In this document: piece by piece, positions 34,328 through 41,829 of the stretch | How the letters are laid out: each line of letters opens with the position of its first letter | How positions within the stretch are numbered: the first letter of the stretch is position 1 | NCBI RefSeq assembly: GCF_000716435.1 | Contig: NZ_JNWO01000003.1 | Location: 434,001-498,000 of the forward strand | Length of the DNA stretch: 64,000 bases | Source of the DNA: Streptomyces xylophagus | GTDB taxonomy: Bacteria > Actinomycetota > Actinomycetes > Streptomycetales > Streptomycetaceae | Direction: 5' to 3' | Translations under genes and position numbers: made by a program | The notes under the pieces: model-generated | Database searches by the model: none | What the model saw: the letters and a program-made list of their open reading frames with translations, nothing else | What the model was told of the DNA's origin: nothing

Positions 34328-34668
34328 GACGTGTCCTCGCCCTCTGCCGTGCTGGATGAGGCGGCGCCGGACGCCTCGGCGGCCTGTTGCAGGCGCAGGG
34401 TGACGAGCGCCGGAGTGGCGGCGGAGTCGTTGAGTTCCCAGGCCCCCCGTACGGGAGTACGGGCGAAGAAGCGCTCCAAGGTCGTCTGCCAGACCTCGTC
34501 GAACCCCTCGACGCTGGTGCGGACGGTCACCTGTGCCCGGTCTGTCGAGCCGTTCTGATCGTCGCCGGGTTCCAACAGGATCTCGAGGTCTCCGGATCCG
34601 ACCACGCCGACGTGGGCGCGGCGGGCCGGAGGCGTTGTGGCGGGGAAGGTGTAGTGCAGGGTGCGCAT
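34324..34668 (-). CDS. mdcC: Malonate decarboxylase acyl carrier protein (delta subunit)
   Basis: MdcC carries the acetyl/malonyl thioester on a 2'-(5''-phosphoribosyl)-3'-dephospho-CoA arm. The 114-aa protein begins MRTLHYTFPAT and has VGVVGSGDLEILLEP with the serine that is modified. The C-terminal 20 residues are Ala/Ser-rich and differ from typical homologues. It overlaps mdcD-E downstream (ATGA) and lies 1 nt after the mdcB stop. Confidence 0.87.
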   Translation of the reverse strand: MRTLHYTFPATTPPARRAHVGVVGSGDLEILLEPGDDQNGSTDRAQVTVRTSVEGFDEVWQTTLERFFARTPVRGAWELNDSAATPALVTLRLQQAAEASGAASSSTAEGEDTS

Positions 34669-34669
34669 C

Positions 34670-35578
34670 TCATCTGCTCCTGTCCGCGGTGAGAGGGAGG
34701 GCTGAATCGAGGAAGAGGGCAGCGGCCAGCACATCGGCGCTGCCACCGGGTGACAGACCCCGGAGACGGCAGACCGCGTCGAGTTCCCCGAGCAGCGCCC
34801 CGCCGTGAGGGGTGCCCGAGCCCCCCGCCCGCAGCACCGCCAGGGCACCTCCGCGCACGGTCCGCAGTCCCTCGGGGCCGGCCCGGTGGAGCAGGCAGGT
34901 GTCCTCAAGGGCTGCCATCGAGGCCAGCAGGGCGTCCGTGCGGGCGGTGTGCTCGCCGTGACCGGCCGCGCGGGCGGCCAGCAGCGCGGGCAACGCCACC
35001 CGGGTGATGTGGGGAAACCCCCGGCGGGCTTCCCCCATGGCCCCCGGTGCGCCGTAGCGCAGCCGAACGCGTCCGCCGTTCGAGGCGTCACGGGAGGGCA
35101 CGGCGGGATCGTCGAGGTCCGCCAGGCGCGCGGCGAAGCCGGACGCGGCCGACAGTGTGCCGGTGGCGGCCAGCCCGGCCGCGAGCAGTCCCAGCGCCCA
35201 CAGCGCTCCACGGTGGGTGTTCACTCCGCCGGTGGCGTCGAGCATGCGCTGCTCGCCCGCCCGTCCCAGGGCACCGATCTCGGCTCGCAGCGCGGGGCCG
35301 AGCGGCAGAACCTGTGCCACGCGGGCGCACGCGGCGATCGGCGCGGCGAGTGCGTCGGCGGAGGCCAGCAGCACCGGCAGATCCATGTCGTGATGGGATC
35401 CGCCGCCCCGCCGGTCGACGAGGCCGGGCTTGGGGGTGAGCAGCGCCTCCTCGCGCAGGGCCTGCCCGGCGAGGTCTCCGAGTGTCTCGGCCACGGTGTC
35501 CGCGGGCGTCCGGGAAGGGGCCAGGACACCTGGGCGAACGGTCTCGGTGGTGGTCATGGCTTCCACCACTCGCCTCAC
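34670..35578 (-). CDS. mdcB: Triphosphoribosyl-dephospho-CoA synthase
   Basis: MdcB makes the precursor of the MdcC prosthetic group from ATP and dephospho-CoA. The 302-aa protein has the CitG/MdcB motifs LLTPKPGLVDRRGGGSHHDM and GGVNTHRGALWALGLLAAGL. GTG 35578 overlaps the mdcA stop (GTGA) and is taken as the start. An ATG at 35557, seven codons later, is an equally good alternative with a GGTGGA site. A typical MdcB is about 280-300 aa. Confidence 0.88.
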   Translation of the reverse strand: MRRVVEAMTTTETVRPGVLAPSRTPADTVAETLGDLAGQALREEALLTPKPGLVDRRGGGSHHDMDLPVLLASADALAAPIAACARVAQVLPLGPALRAEIGALGRAGEQRMLDATGGVNTHRGALWALGLLAAGLAATGTLSAASGFAARLADLDDPAVPSRDASNGGRVRLRYGAPGAMGEARRGFPHITRVALPALLAARAAGHGEHTARTDALLASMAALEDTCLLHRAGPEGLRTVRGGALAVLRAGGSGTPHGGALLGELDAVCRLRGLSPGGSADVLAAALFLDSALPLTADRSR

Positions 35579-37239
35579 CAGTTCCGGAACTGGGCCGGCG
35601 GCTTGTACAGGCCCCCGGACCAGGCGACCAGGTCGCCGATGCTGCGCGCCGCGAGCAGCGAACGGGTGGCCAGCGAGGTGTCGACCTTCAGATCGGCGGG
35701 GAGCGCCACCAGGCCGTCGCGGCGCAGCCGCTCAAGGGTCGAAGCGTCGGTGCTACGGCCCAGGTCGGTGACGCCGGCGATCGCGGCGAGGGCGTCCTTG
35801 CGGTCCTCCAGGCTGGTCGCCTTGTACAGGTAGGCCACTCCCTCTTCGGTGACGACATGGCTCACGTCGTCGCCGTAGATCATGACGGGAGTGATCGGCA
35901 TGCCGGCGTCCTTGCCGACCTTGATCGCGTCCAGGGACTCGACGAAGGTGGGGGTGCCGCTGGACTGGAAGGTCTCGGCCATCTGTACGACGAGTTTCCG
36001 GCCGCGCAGCCCGGCGCCCTCGCCGTGGTGCAGGTCCAGCCACGCGGGTGTGGAGTGGCGGCGCCCGTGCGGGTCGTGTCCCATGTTGGGCGCCCCGCCG
36101 AAACCGGACAGGCGGCCCTCGGTGACGGTGGAGGAGTTCCCCTCGTAGTCCATCTGCAGGGTGGAGCCGATGAACATGTCGATCGCGTACTGGCCCGCGA
36201 GCTGGCACAGCACCCGGTTGGACCGCAGCGAACCGTCCGCGCCCGTGAAGAAGACGTCCGGCCGGGCCGCGACATAGTCGTTCATCCCGGACTCGCCGCC
36301 GAAGCTGTGGATCGTCTCGACCCAGCCCGACTCGATGGCCGGGATCAGCGTCGGGTGCGGATTCAGGGTCCAGTTGCGGCAGATCTTGCCCTTCAGCCCG
36401 AGCTGCTCGCCGTAGGTGGGCAGAATCAGCTCGATGGCGGCCGTGCTGAATCCGACGCCGTGGTTGAGCGAGACGACCTGGTGGCGCTCGTAGACCCCGC
36501 GCAGCGCGATCATCGCCTGAAGGATCTGCAGCGGCCCGATGCCCTTCGGGTCGCGGGTGAACAACGGCTCCAGGAAGAACGGCCGGTCGGCCTGTACCAC
36601 CAGGTCCACCCAGTCGCCGGGAATGTCCACGCGCGGCAGCTCCCCCGCGGCGACGATCTCGTCGGCCTGCACGATGACGACGCCGTCGTGGAACGCCGCC
36701 GCCTCCGCGATGATCGGGGTGTCCTCCGTGTTCGGCCCGGTGTACAGATTTCCGTGCTCGTCGGCGGCCGACGCGCACAGCAACGCCACGTCCGGACGCA
36801 GGTCGATCACCATGCGCGCGTACAGCTCGACGTAGGTGTGGATCGCGCCGATCGACACGGTGCCGTCCGCGACCAGTTGCGCGACCCGCACGCTCTGCGG
36901 GCCCGCGTAGGCCAGGTCCAGCTTGGAAGCGATGCCCTGCTCGAAGAGGTCCAGGTGCTCGCTGCGCGAGACCGAACCGATCAGCATGTGCAGGTCGTGC
37001 AGCTTCTTCGGGTCGCAGCCGGCCAAGGTGCGGGAGAGGAAGTCGGCCTGCTTCTGGTTGTCGCCCTCCAGAGCGACCTTGTCGCCCGGTCGGATCACCG
37101 CTTCCAGCAGCGCCCCGAGTGCGTCCGGCCTGATCAACTTGCCGTCGGTGTGCCCGCTCGCGCCTGCCAGGCGTTCCCGCTTGGCAGCTCTTCGCGTGGC
37201 CCAGTTCCGGCCGTTGTGCGTCGGTGTGGCAGTCGTCAT
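35575..37239 (-). CDS. mdcA: Malonate decarboxylase alpha subunit (acetyl-S-ACP:malonate ACP transferase)
   Basis: MdcA exchanges acetyl for malonyl on MdcC. The 554-aa protein shows MdcA features: NWATRRAAKRERL at the start, ICRNWTLNPHPTLIPAIESG and GGESGMNDYVAARPDVFFTG in the middle, and SGFGGAPNMGHDPHGRRH. The start ATG 37239 has a GGGAG site; the frame extends upstream without one. It is the first gene of the mdc operon (A, B, C, DE, G, H, transporter). No LysR-type mdcR is adjacent. Confidence 0.93.
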   Translation of the reverse strand: MTTATPTHNGRNWATRRAAKRERLAGASGHTDGKLIRPDALGALLEAVIRPGDKVALEGDNQKQADFLSRTLAGCDPKKLHDLHMLIGSVSRSEHLDLFEQGIASKLDLAYAGPQSVRVAQLVADGTVSIGAIHTYVELYARMVIDLRPDVALLCASAADEHGNLYTGPNTEDTPIIAEAAAFHDGVVIVQADEIVAAGELPRVDIPGDWVDLVVQADRPFFLEPLFTRDPKGIGPLQILQAMIALRGVYERHQVVSLNHGVGFSTAAIELILPTYGEQLGLKGKICRNWTLNPHPTLIPAIESGWVETIHSFGGESGMNDYVAARPDVFFTGADGSLRSNRVLCQLAGQYAIDMFIGSTLQMDYEGNSSTVTEGRLSGFGGAPNMGHDPHGRRHSTPAWLDLHHGEGAGLRGRKLVVQMAETFQSSGTPTFVESLDAIKVGKDAGMPITPVMIYGDDVSHVVTEEGVAYLYKATSLEDRKDALAAIAGVTDLGRSTDASTLERLRRDGLVALPADLKVDTSLATRSLLAARSIGDLVAWSGGLYKPPAQFRNW

Positions 37240-37639
37240 CGATACTCCCGTCCCGCGAACCGAGGCACGGTGTGCCCTGCCGGTGACTGCCCTGTCGGCC
37301 ACATCTCAACCAGCCTGATCAGAAAGACATTTCGCAGCGCACCACACCGGATCAAATGTTTTATATCGGGACATTATGACAGTACGTGCATAGCCTCTTG
37401 GCGTCCATCGCAGCCCAGCGGCGGGCTTCTGTCGGCGGGCGGTATCGCCGGGCATCGTCGGCAGCACCGGCCGGGAGCGGTCCAGGGCCTGACTCCACGA
37501 TTCCTCATCCCGTACACCCCCTCCAGCGGATCGAGGTGCGGACTGCTCGCATTCGTGCGGGTGTCATCACAGGGTCAGGGGGAGCCCCGTTTTCATGCCC
37601 TGCAAACGACTAGAGCCGGCACGCGCCTACCGGCCGGCC
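37240..37639. promoter_or_regulatory. Upstream region of the mdc operon
   Basis: About 400 bases with no supported gene. A notably AT-rich patch (37353-37380, containing ttttatat and cattatgac) lies about 115-140 nt before mdcA and probably holds its promoter or an operator. The rest is GC-rich and featureless, and may be worn-down sequence belonging to the P450 relic that follows. Confidence 0.4.
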
Positions 37640-38150
37640 GATCACCCAGAACGTGTTCGGTGGTATCCCTCCGACACGGCGGACGCGGGACTTGGAGGTG
37701 AAGCTGCTGCGGCTCATCTCGCCCGATCCGGGCGGGACTTGGCACCATCTGAAACCCTCAGTGGCAGCGCCGGCTCAGCCAAGAACTGGGCGCCGTGGAC
37801 CCGGTGGAGTTCCGCCGTTGCTGCTGGTCCGGCGGAACCACTTCCTCTTCGACTTCGGCAAGACCCGCCTGGAGCCCGGCGATTGGTATCTGCTGAGCCC
37901 GCATCTGATCCACCGTGACGAGCAGGTCTGGAAGCAGCAGGACGTGTTCGACCCGGACCGTTTCCTGCCGGGCGCGCCGCACGGGCCGGCGGACCGTACC
38001 TGTTATGTGCGTCGGCGCGAACATCGGCACCGTCCAACTGATGGGCCTTTGCCATCTGTTGTGCACCCGGTACCACCTGACCCTCGACCGCCCGAGGATC
38101 TCACCACGGCTCTGCGCTTCACCTCGCCCTGCGCCGGCCAAGATCGTCGT
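37640..38150 (+). pseudogene. Cytochrome P450 C-terminal remnant
   Basis: One frame reads RLEPGDWYLLSPHLIHRDEQ, VWKQQDVFDPDRFLPGA and ADRTCYV, which is the P450 segment between the ExxR region and the heme loop. It then fails. The downstream part continues in another frame as MCVGANIGTVQLMGLCHLLC and TRYHLTLDRP, the helix after the heme Cys. Roughly ten codons around FGxGxxxC are lost with a frameshift, and the N-terminal two thirds of the enzyme are absent. It cannot bind heme. Confidence 0.75.
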
Positions 38151-38267
38151 CTGTCCCGGAAGTCCCGCGAAATTGTCCGTGATCCGTAACAGAGGGATCC
38201 TTCCGCTCGTTTATACCGTCCTGACGAATGCACGGAATCGGGCAACAGAACAGGGAACAGGGCGGAC

Positions 38268-39050
38268 ATGGCGCGGCATGGCGGGCGGGGATGGTACGGC
38301 CGGGTACTCGCGGCGGCGGTCGGGGTGACGGCGGTGGCGGCGGCCACCTCCGTGTGGACCGCGCAGGCCGGAGTCGTCGACGCGCAGCGGAATGGAGCCA
38401 ACGCCCGCCCCGGCGCGTCGAGTTCGGCGCCGGCCCGGGTGACGACCGTGTCGGAGGAGATCGTGCACGCCTCCGACAAGGGCGCGCGGGGCGTCAACAT
38501 CACCATCGACGACGGGCCGGACCCGACCTGGACGCCCGAGGTGCTCCAAGTCCTGCGGGAGTACGGCGTGAAGGCCACTTTCTGCATGGTGGGCACGCAG
38601 GCCGAGGCCCACCCGGACCTGGTCAAGGCGGTGGTGGCGGCCGGGCACCGGCTGTGCGACCACACCGTCTCGCACGACACCACGATGGACAAGAAGTCCG
38701 AGGCCTATCAGTCGAAGGAGATCCTGGACGCCGCCAGCATGATCACCAAGGCGTCCGGGGGTGTCCGCCCGGAGTACTACCGGGCGCCGGGCGGCGCCTT
38801 CACGCCGTACAGCCGACACCTCGCCGCCTCGCAGGGGATGCGCCCGCTGGGCTGGAATGTCGACTCCAAGGACTTCGAACTCCCGGGCACCGGCGCCATC
38901 ATCACCACCGTCAAGTCCGAACTGCCCAACGGGCCGACCATCTTGTTCCACGACGCCGGCGGCGACCGCTCCGAGACCGTGGCCGCCCTGCGCGAGATCC
39001 TGCCGTGGCTGAAGCAGCAGGGGTATTCGTTCGGGTTCCCGGTGCGCTGA
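38268..39050 (+). CDS. Secreted polysaccharide deacetylase (NodB domain)
   Basis: The 260-aa protein has a signal peptide (basic start, AAAVGVTAVAAATSVWTAQA) and a NodB domain with NITIDDGPD (catalytic Asp pair), HTVSHD (metal-binding His pair), RAPGG and the terminal LFHDAGG (catalytic His). Such enzymes deacetylate peptidoglycan, chitin oligomers or other N-acetyl sugars outside the cell. The start ATG 38268 follows a GGCGGAC site. It appears monocistronic. The exact polymer is unknown. Confidence 0.9.
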   Translation: MARHGGRGWYGRVLAAAVGVTAVAAATSVWTAQAGVVDAQRNGANARPGASSSAPARVTTVSEEIVHASDKGARGVNITIDDGPDPTWTPEVLQVLREYGVKATFCMVGTQAEAHPDLVKAVVAAGHRLCDHTVSHDTTMDKKSEAYQSKEILDAASMITKASGGVRPEYYRAPGGAFTPYSRHLAASQGMRPLGWNVDSKDFELPGTGAIITTVKSELPNGPTILFHDAGGDRSETVAALREILPWLKQQGYSFGFPVR

Positions 39051-39232
39051 ACGGCACGTTGAACGGTTCGCCGAATGGGCGGTCGCCGCTTTTCAGGTGG
39101 CGAATATGTGTGGGAAATGTGGTAACGGTCCGCGAGGTGGCGGTATTTAAGCGTGTCAGTGCCGATTCGCGCTGCTGTCTGTTCCTGATGAAGGCTTGCG
39201 GCGATATCAGGCGTGCAGTAACTACGTGATAC

Positions 39233-39892
39233 ATGAACCTGTTCAACCGTGCTGCGCCCCTCCGCCGCCCGGCACCCCCCGCCGCTCCGCGACGTCCGGC
39301 CGCCCCACCGGCTTTCACCTCGTCCGGCCTGCCCGATCCCGCTCTGGCGGCGCTGACCGGGGAGTGGATGATCGACCCCGCGCACAGCCGGATCGGCTTC
39401 TCCGTCCGGCATGCCATGGTGACGACCGTGCGCGGCTCTTTCGCCGAATACAAAAGCCGGCTCTACTTCGACGGCCGCAATCCCGCCCGTTCGCAGGCCG
39501 AGATCGTGGTGTCCACCGGAAGCGTCGACACCGGCGTGGAACAACGCGACGCGCACTTGGTCGGCCGTGACTTCCTGGACTCCGCGAACTTCCCGCGGAT
39601 GCGGTTCGCCAGCACCGCGGTGCAAATGGCGGGCAACGATGTCTACCGCATGCTCGGCGACCTCACCATCAAGGACACGACCCGTCCCGTCGTCCTGGAA
39701 CTCACCTACATCGGCCACGTCACCGACCCGTTCGGCTACGAGCGCGTGGGCTTCGACGGGACCACCACCATCGACCGCTCCGACTGGGGTCTGACCTACG
39801 ACTCCCGACTGGCCGAGGGCGGTGCGATGGTGAGCGAGAAGGTACGCCTCCAGTTTGACATCGCTGCGATCCGTACGATGCCGGCCGCCTGA
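39233..39892 (+). CDS. YceI-family lipocalin-like protein
   Basis: The 219-aa protein has a Pro/Ala-rich N-terminal 40 residues without a clear signal peptide. The YceI beta-barrel follows: GEWMIDPAHSRIGFSVRHAM, then VRGSFAEYKS, DFLDSANFPRMRF, LGDLTIKDTTRPVVLE and FDGTTTIDRSDWGL. YceI proteins bind polyisoprenoid-like lipids or quinones. It stands alone between a deacetylase gene and a convergent amidohydrolase gene, with a terminator hairpin between. Confidence 0.9.
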   Translation: MNLFNRAAPLRRPAPPAAPRRPAAPPAFTSSGLPDPALAALTGEWMIDPAHSRIGFSVRHAMVTTVRGSFAEYKSRLYFDGRNPARSQAEIVVSTGSVDTGVEQRDAHLVGRDFLDSANFPRMRFASTAVQMAGNDVYRMLGDLTIKDTTRPVVLELTYIGHVTDPFGYERVGFDGTTTIDRSDWGLTYDSRLAEGGAMVSEKVRLQFDIAAIRTMPAA

Positions 39893-39903
39893 AGGAACGT
39901 TTG

Positions 39904-39939
39904 CTCGCCCGGACGCCGTGTTGCTGCGTGCCGGGCGAG
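39904..39939. terminator. Terminator hairpin between convergent genes
   Basis: ctcgcccgg (39904-39912) pairs perfectly with ccgggcgag (39931-39939), extended by an inner acgc/gcgt pair. It lies 11 nt after the yceI stop and 27 nt beyond the amidohydrolase stop, and could serve both directions. Confidence 0.75.
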
Positions 39940-39965
39940 TCGTGTGTTTCCGTTGCGCGGCCTCG

Positions 39966-41573
39966 CTACCGGGTGACGAGACGGCCGCCGACGATCGTGT
40001 GGACGGGGTTCAGGTCGCGCAGGGCGTCGTCGGAGCAGAGCGCGGGGTCCTGGTCCCAGACGGTGAGGTCGGCGAGGCGGCCCGGGGTGAGGGTGCCGCG
40101 CAGGTCCTGATCGCCGCACAGGCGGGCCGCGTTGACGGTGTGCAGGGTGACGGCCTCGTCGTAGGTGATGGCGTGTTCGGGGCCCTTGACGCCGATGACG
40201 GTCTGGCGGGTGGTCATGCCCCAGACGGAGCGCATCGCGCCGAACTGGCCTACGGGGAAGTCCGATCCGGCGCTGACCTGGGCACCCAGGTCGATCCAGC
40301 CGCGGGCGGGGAAGAGCCGGGCGACGCGTTCCGGGCCCCAGAAGCCTTCCTCCACCTCGGCGGTGTCGTGCAGGAGCGGCTGCTGGATGGTGACGGGGAT
40401 GCCCAACTCGACGGCGCGGGCGCGCTGTTCGGGTCCTGCCAGGCCACCGTGCTCCATCACCAGCGTGCCGTCGGGCAGGCCGGGGTTGCGGGCGAGGACG
40501 CGTTCGTAGACGTCCAGGAGGGTGCGGACCGCGCGGTCGCCGTAGGCGTGGGTGCCGACCCGCCAGCCGCGCCGGACCACGGACTCGACGGCCTCGACCA
40601 GTGCGTCGGGCTCCCAGATCAGGGTGCCGGAGAAGGCGTGGTCACAGGCGTACGGCTCCTCGGTGGCGCCGGCCTCCAACCCGCCGTCGAGGCCGAACTT
40701 CACGCCCCACACCCGCAGCCACGGGTCGGAGTCGTCGCGCCAGTCCTCCATGACGTCGAGGAGGTCCTCCACCTGGGCCGCACTGGTCATGCCGAGCGCC
40801 GAGATCAGGGTCCGAATCCGGGTGCTGAGCGCCCCTGCCTCGCGGGCGGCACGGAGCACGGCGTAGTCCTCGGGGGTGACCGCGCAGTCGCGCACGGTGC
40901 CGATGCCAGTGGCGGCGTACTGAGCGGAGCCAAGGCGCAGTCCGTCGACGCGCCGGGTCCGGTCCGGGGCCGGGACCAGACGCTCCACCAGTCCCATGGC
41001 GTTGTCGATCAGCCGCCCGTCGAGCCTGCCGTCGGCACCGCGGCCGATGACACCGCCCGGCGGCACGGGGGTGTCCTCGGTGATGCCTGCCAGGCGCAGC
41101 GCGTAGGTGTTGACGACGTCGTTGTGGCCGCCGCGCTTGACCAGGACCGGGTGCCGGTCGGTCGCCCGGTCGAGCTCGGCCGCGGTGGGCATGCGGCGCT
41201 CGGCCAGGTTGAGTTCCTGCCAGTTGGTGGTGGTGCGGATCCACTCGCCCTCGGGGGTGGTCCTGGCCCGTTGCCGGATCAGGTCCAGGAACTCGGGGAT
41301 GTCGTGGGCCTGGTGGACGGGCACGTCGTGCGCGCCGAGCGCGGCGTAGATGAGGTGGGTGTGGGTGTCGTCGAAGGCCGGCAGTACCGTGGCGCCGGGC
41401 AGATCGTGCACCGTGGTGCGCGCGCTCACCCAGTGGTCGAGTCCGTTCGGGTCGGGCGAGAGGGCGGCGATGCGGTCGCCGCGCACGGCGATCGCCCGCT
41501 GCGGTGCCTGGCCGGGCACCTGTGTGTGGATCGCACCGGCCCGGATCACCAGATCGGCCCCGTGATCAGTCAT
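39966..41573 (-). CDS. Amidohydrolase family 3 (YtcJ-like)
   Basis: The 535-aa protein has the amidohydrolase metal motif FDDTHTHL (HxH), a central LVKRGGHND, GWRVGTHAYGDRAV (His ligand), LVMEHGG and the terminal SAGSDFPVG (Asp ligand). YtcJ-like enzymes hydrolyse formamides or N-acyl bonds of unknown natural substrates. It is a single gene on the minus strand, divergent from a large LAL regulator (256-bp gap) which may control it. The length is typical. Confidence 0.9.
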   Translation of the reverse strand: MTDHGADLVIRAGAIHTQVPGQAPQRAIAVRGDRIAALSPDPNGLDHWVSARTTVHDLPGATVLPAFDDTHTHLIYAALGAHDVPVHQAHDIPEFLDLIRQRARTTPEGEWIRTTTNWQELNLAERRMPTAAELDRATDRHPVLVKRGGHNDVVNTYALRLAGITEDTPVPPGGVIGRGADGRLDGRLIDNAMGLVERLVPAPDRTRRVDGLRLGSAQYAATGIGTVRDCAVTPEDYAVLRAAREAGALSTRIRTLISALGMTSAAQVEDLLDVMEDWRDDSDPWLRVWGVKFGLDGGLEAGATEEPYACDHAFSGTLIWEPDALVEAVESVVRRGWRVGTHAYGDRAVRTLLDVYERVLARNPGLPDGTLVMEHGGLAGPEQRARAVELGIPVTIQQPLLHDTAEVEEGFWGPERVARLFPARGWIDLGAQVSAGSDFPVGQFGAMRSVWGMTTRQTVIGVKGPEHAITYDEAVTLHTVNAARLCGDQDLRGTLTPGRLADLTVWDQDPALCSDDALRDLNPVHTIVGGRLVTR

Positions 41574-41829
41574 CGTTCTCTCCTACTTCCTGCACGACAT
41601 CCGCTGACCAGGCTGTTGTACGGCTGATCAGCTGGTTCACGCATATTCAGTGGCTTATGAAGCAGGAAACACGTCACAGTAGCGGCCAAAAATGGAGATC
41701 ATGCGCCAATCCTTCAGCATCGGCATCACGTCCCTGTCGAACGACGGGCAAGCGCACGGACCTCGTCCGCCACTCCGGACCATGATTGACAAGGCGATTC
41801 CGCAACGGTTGTCATGAGCACATGCAGAG

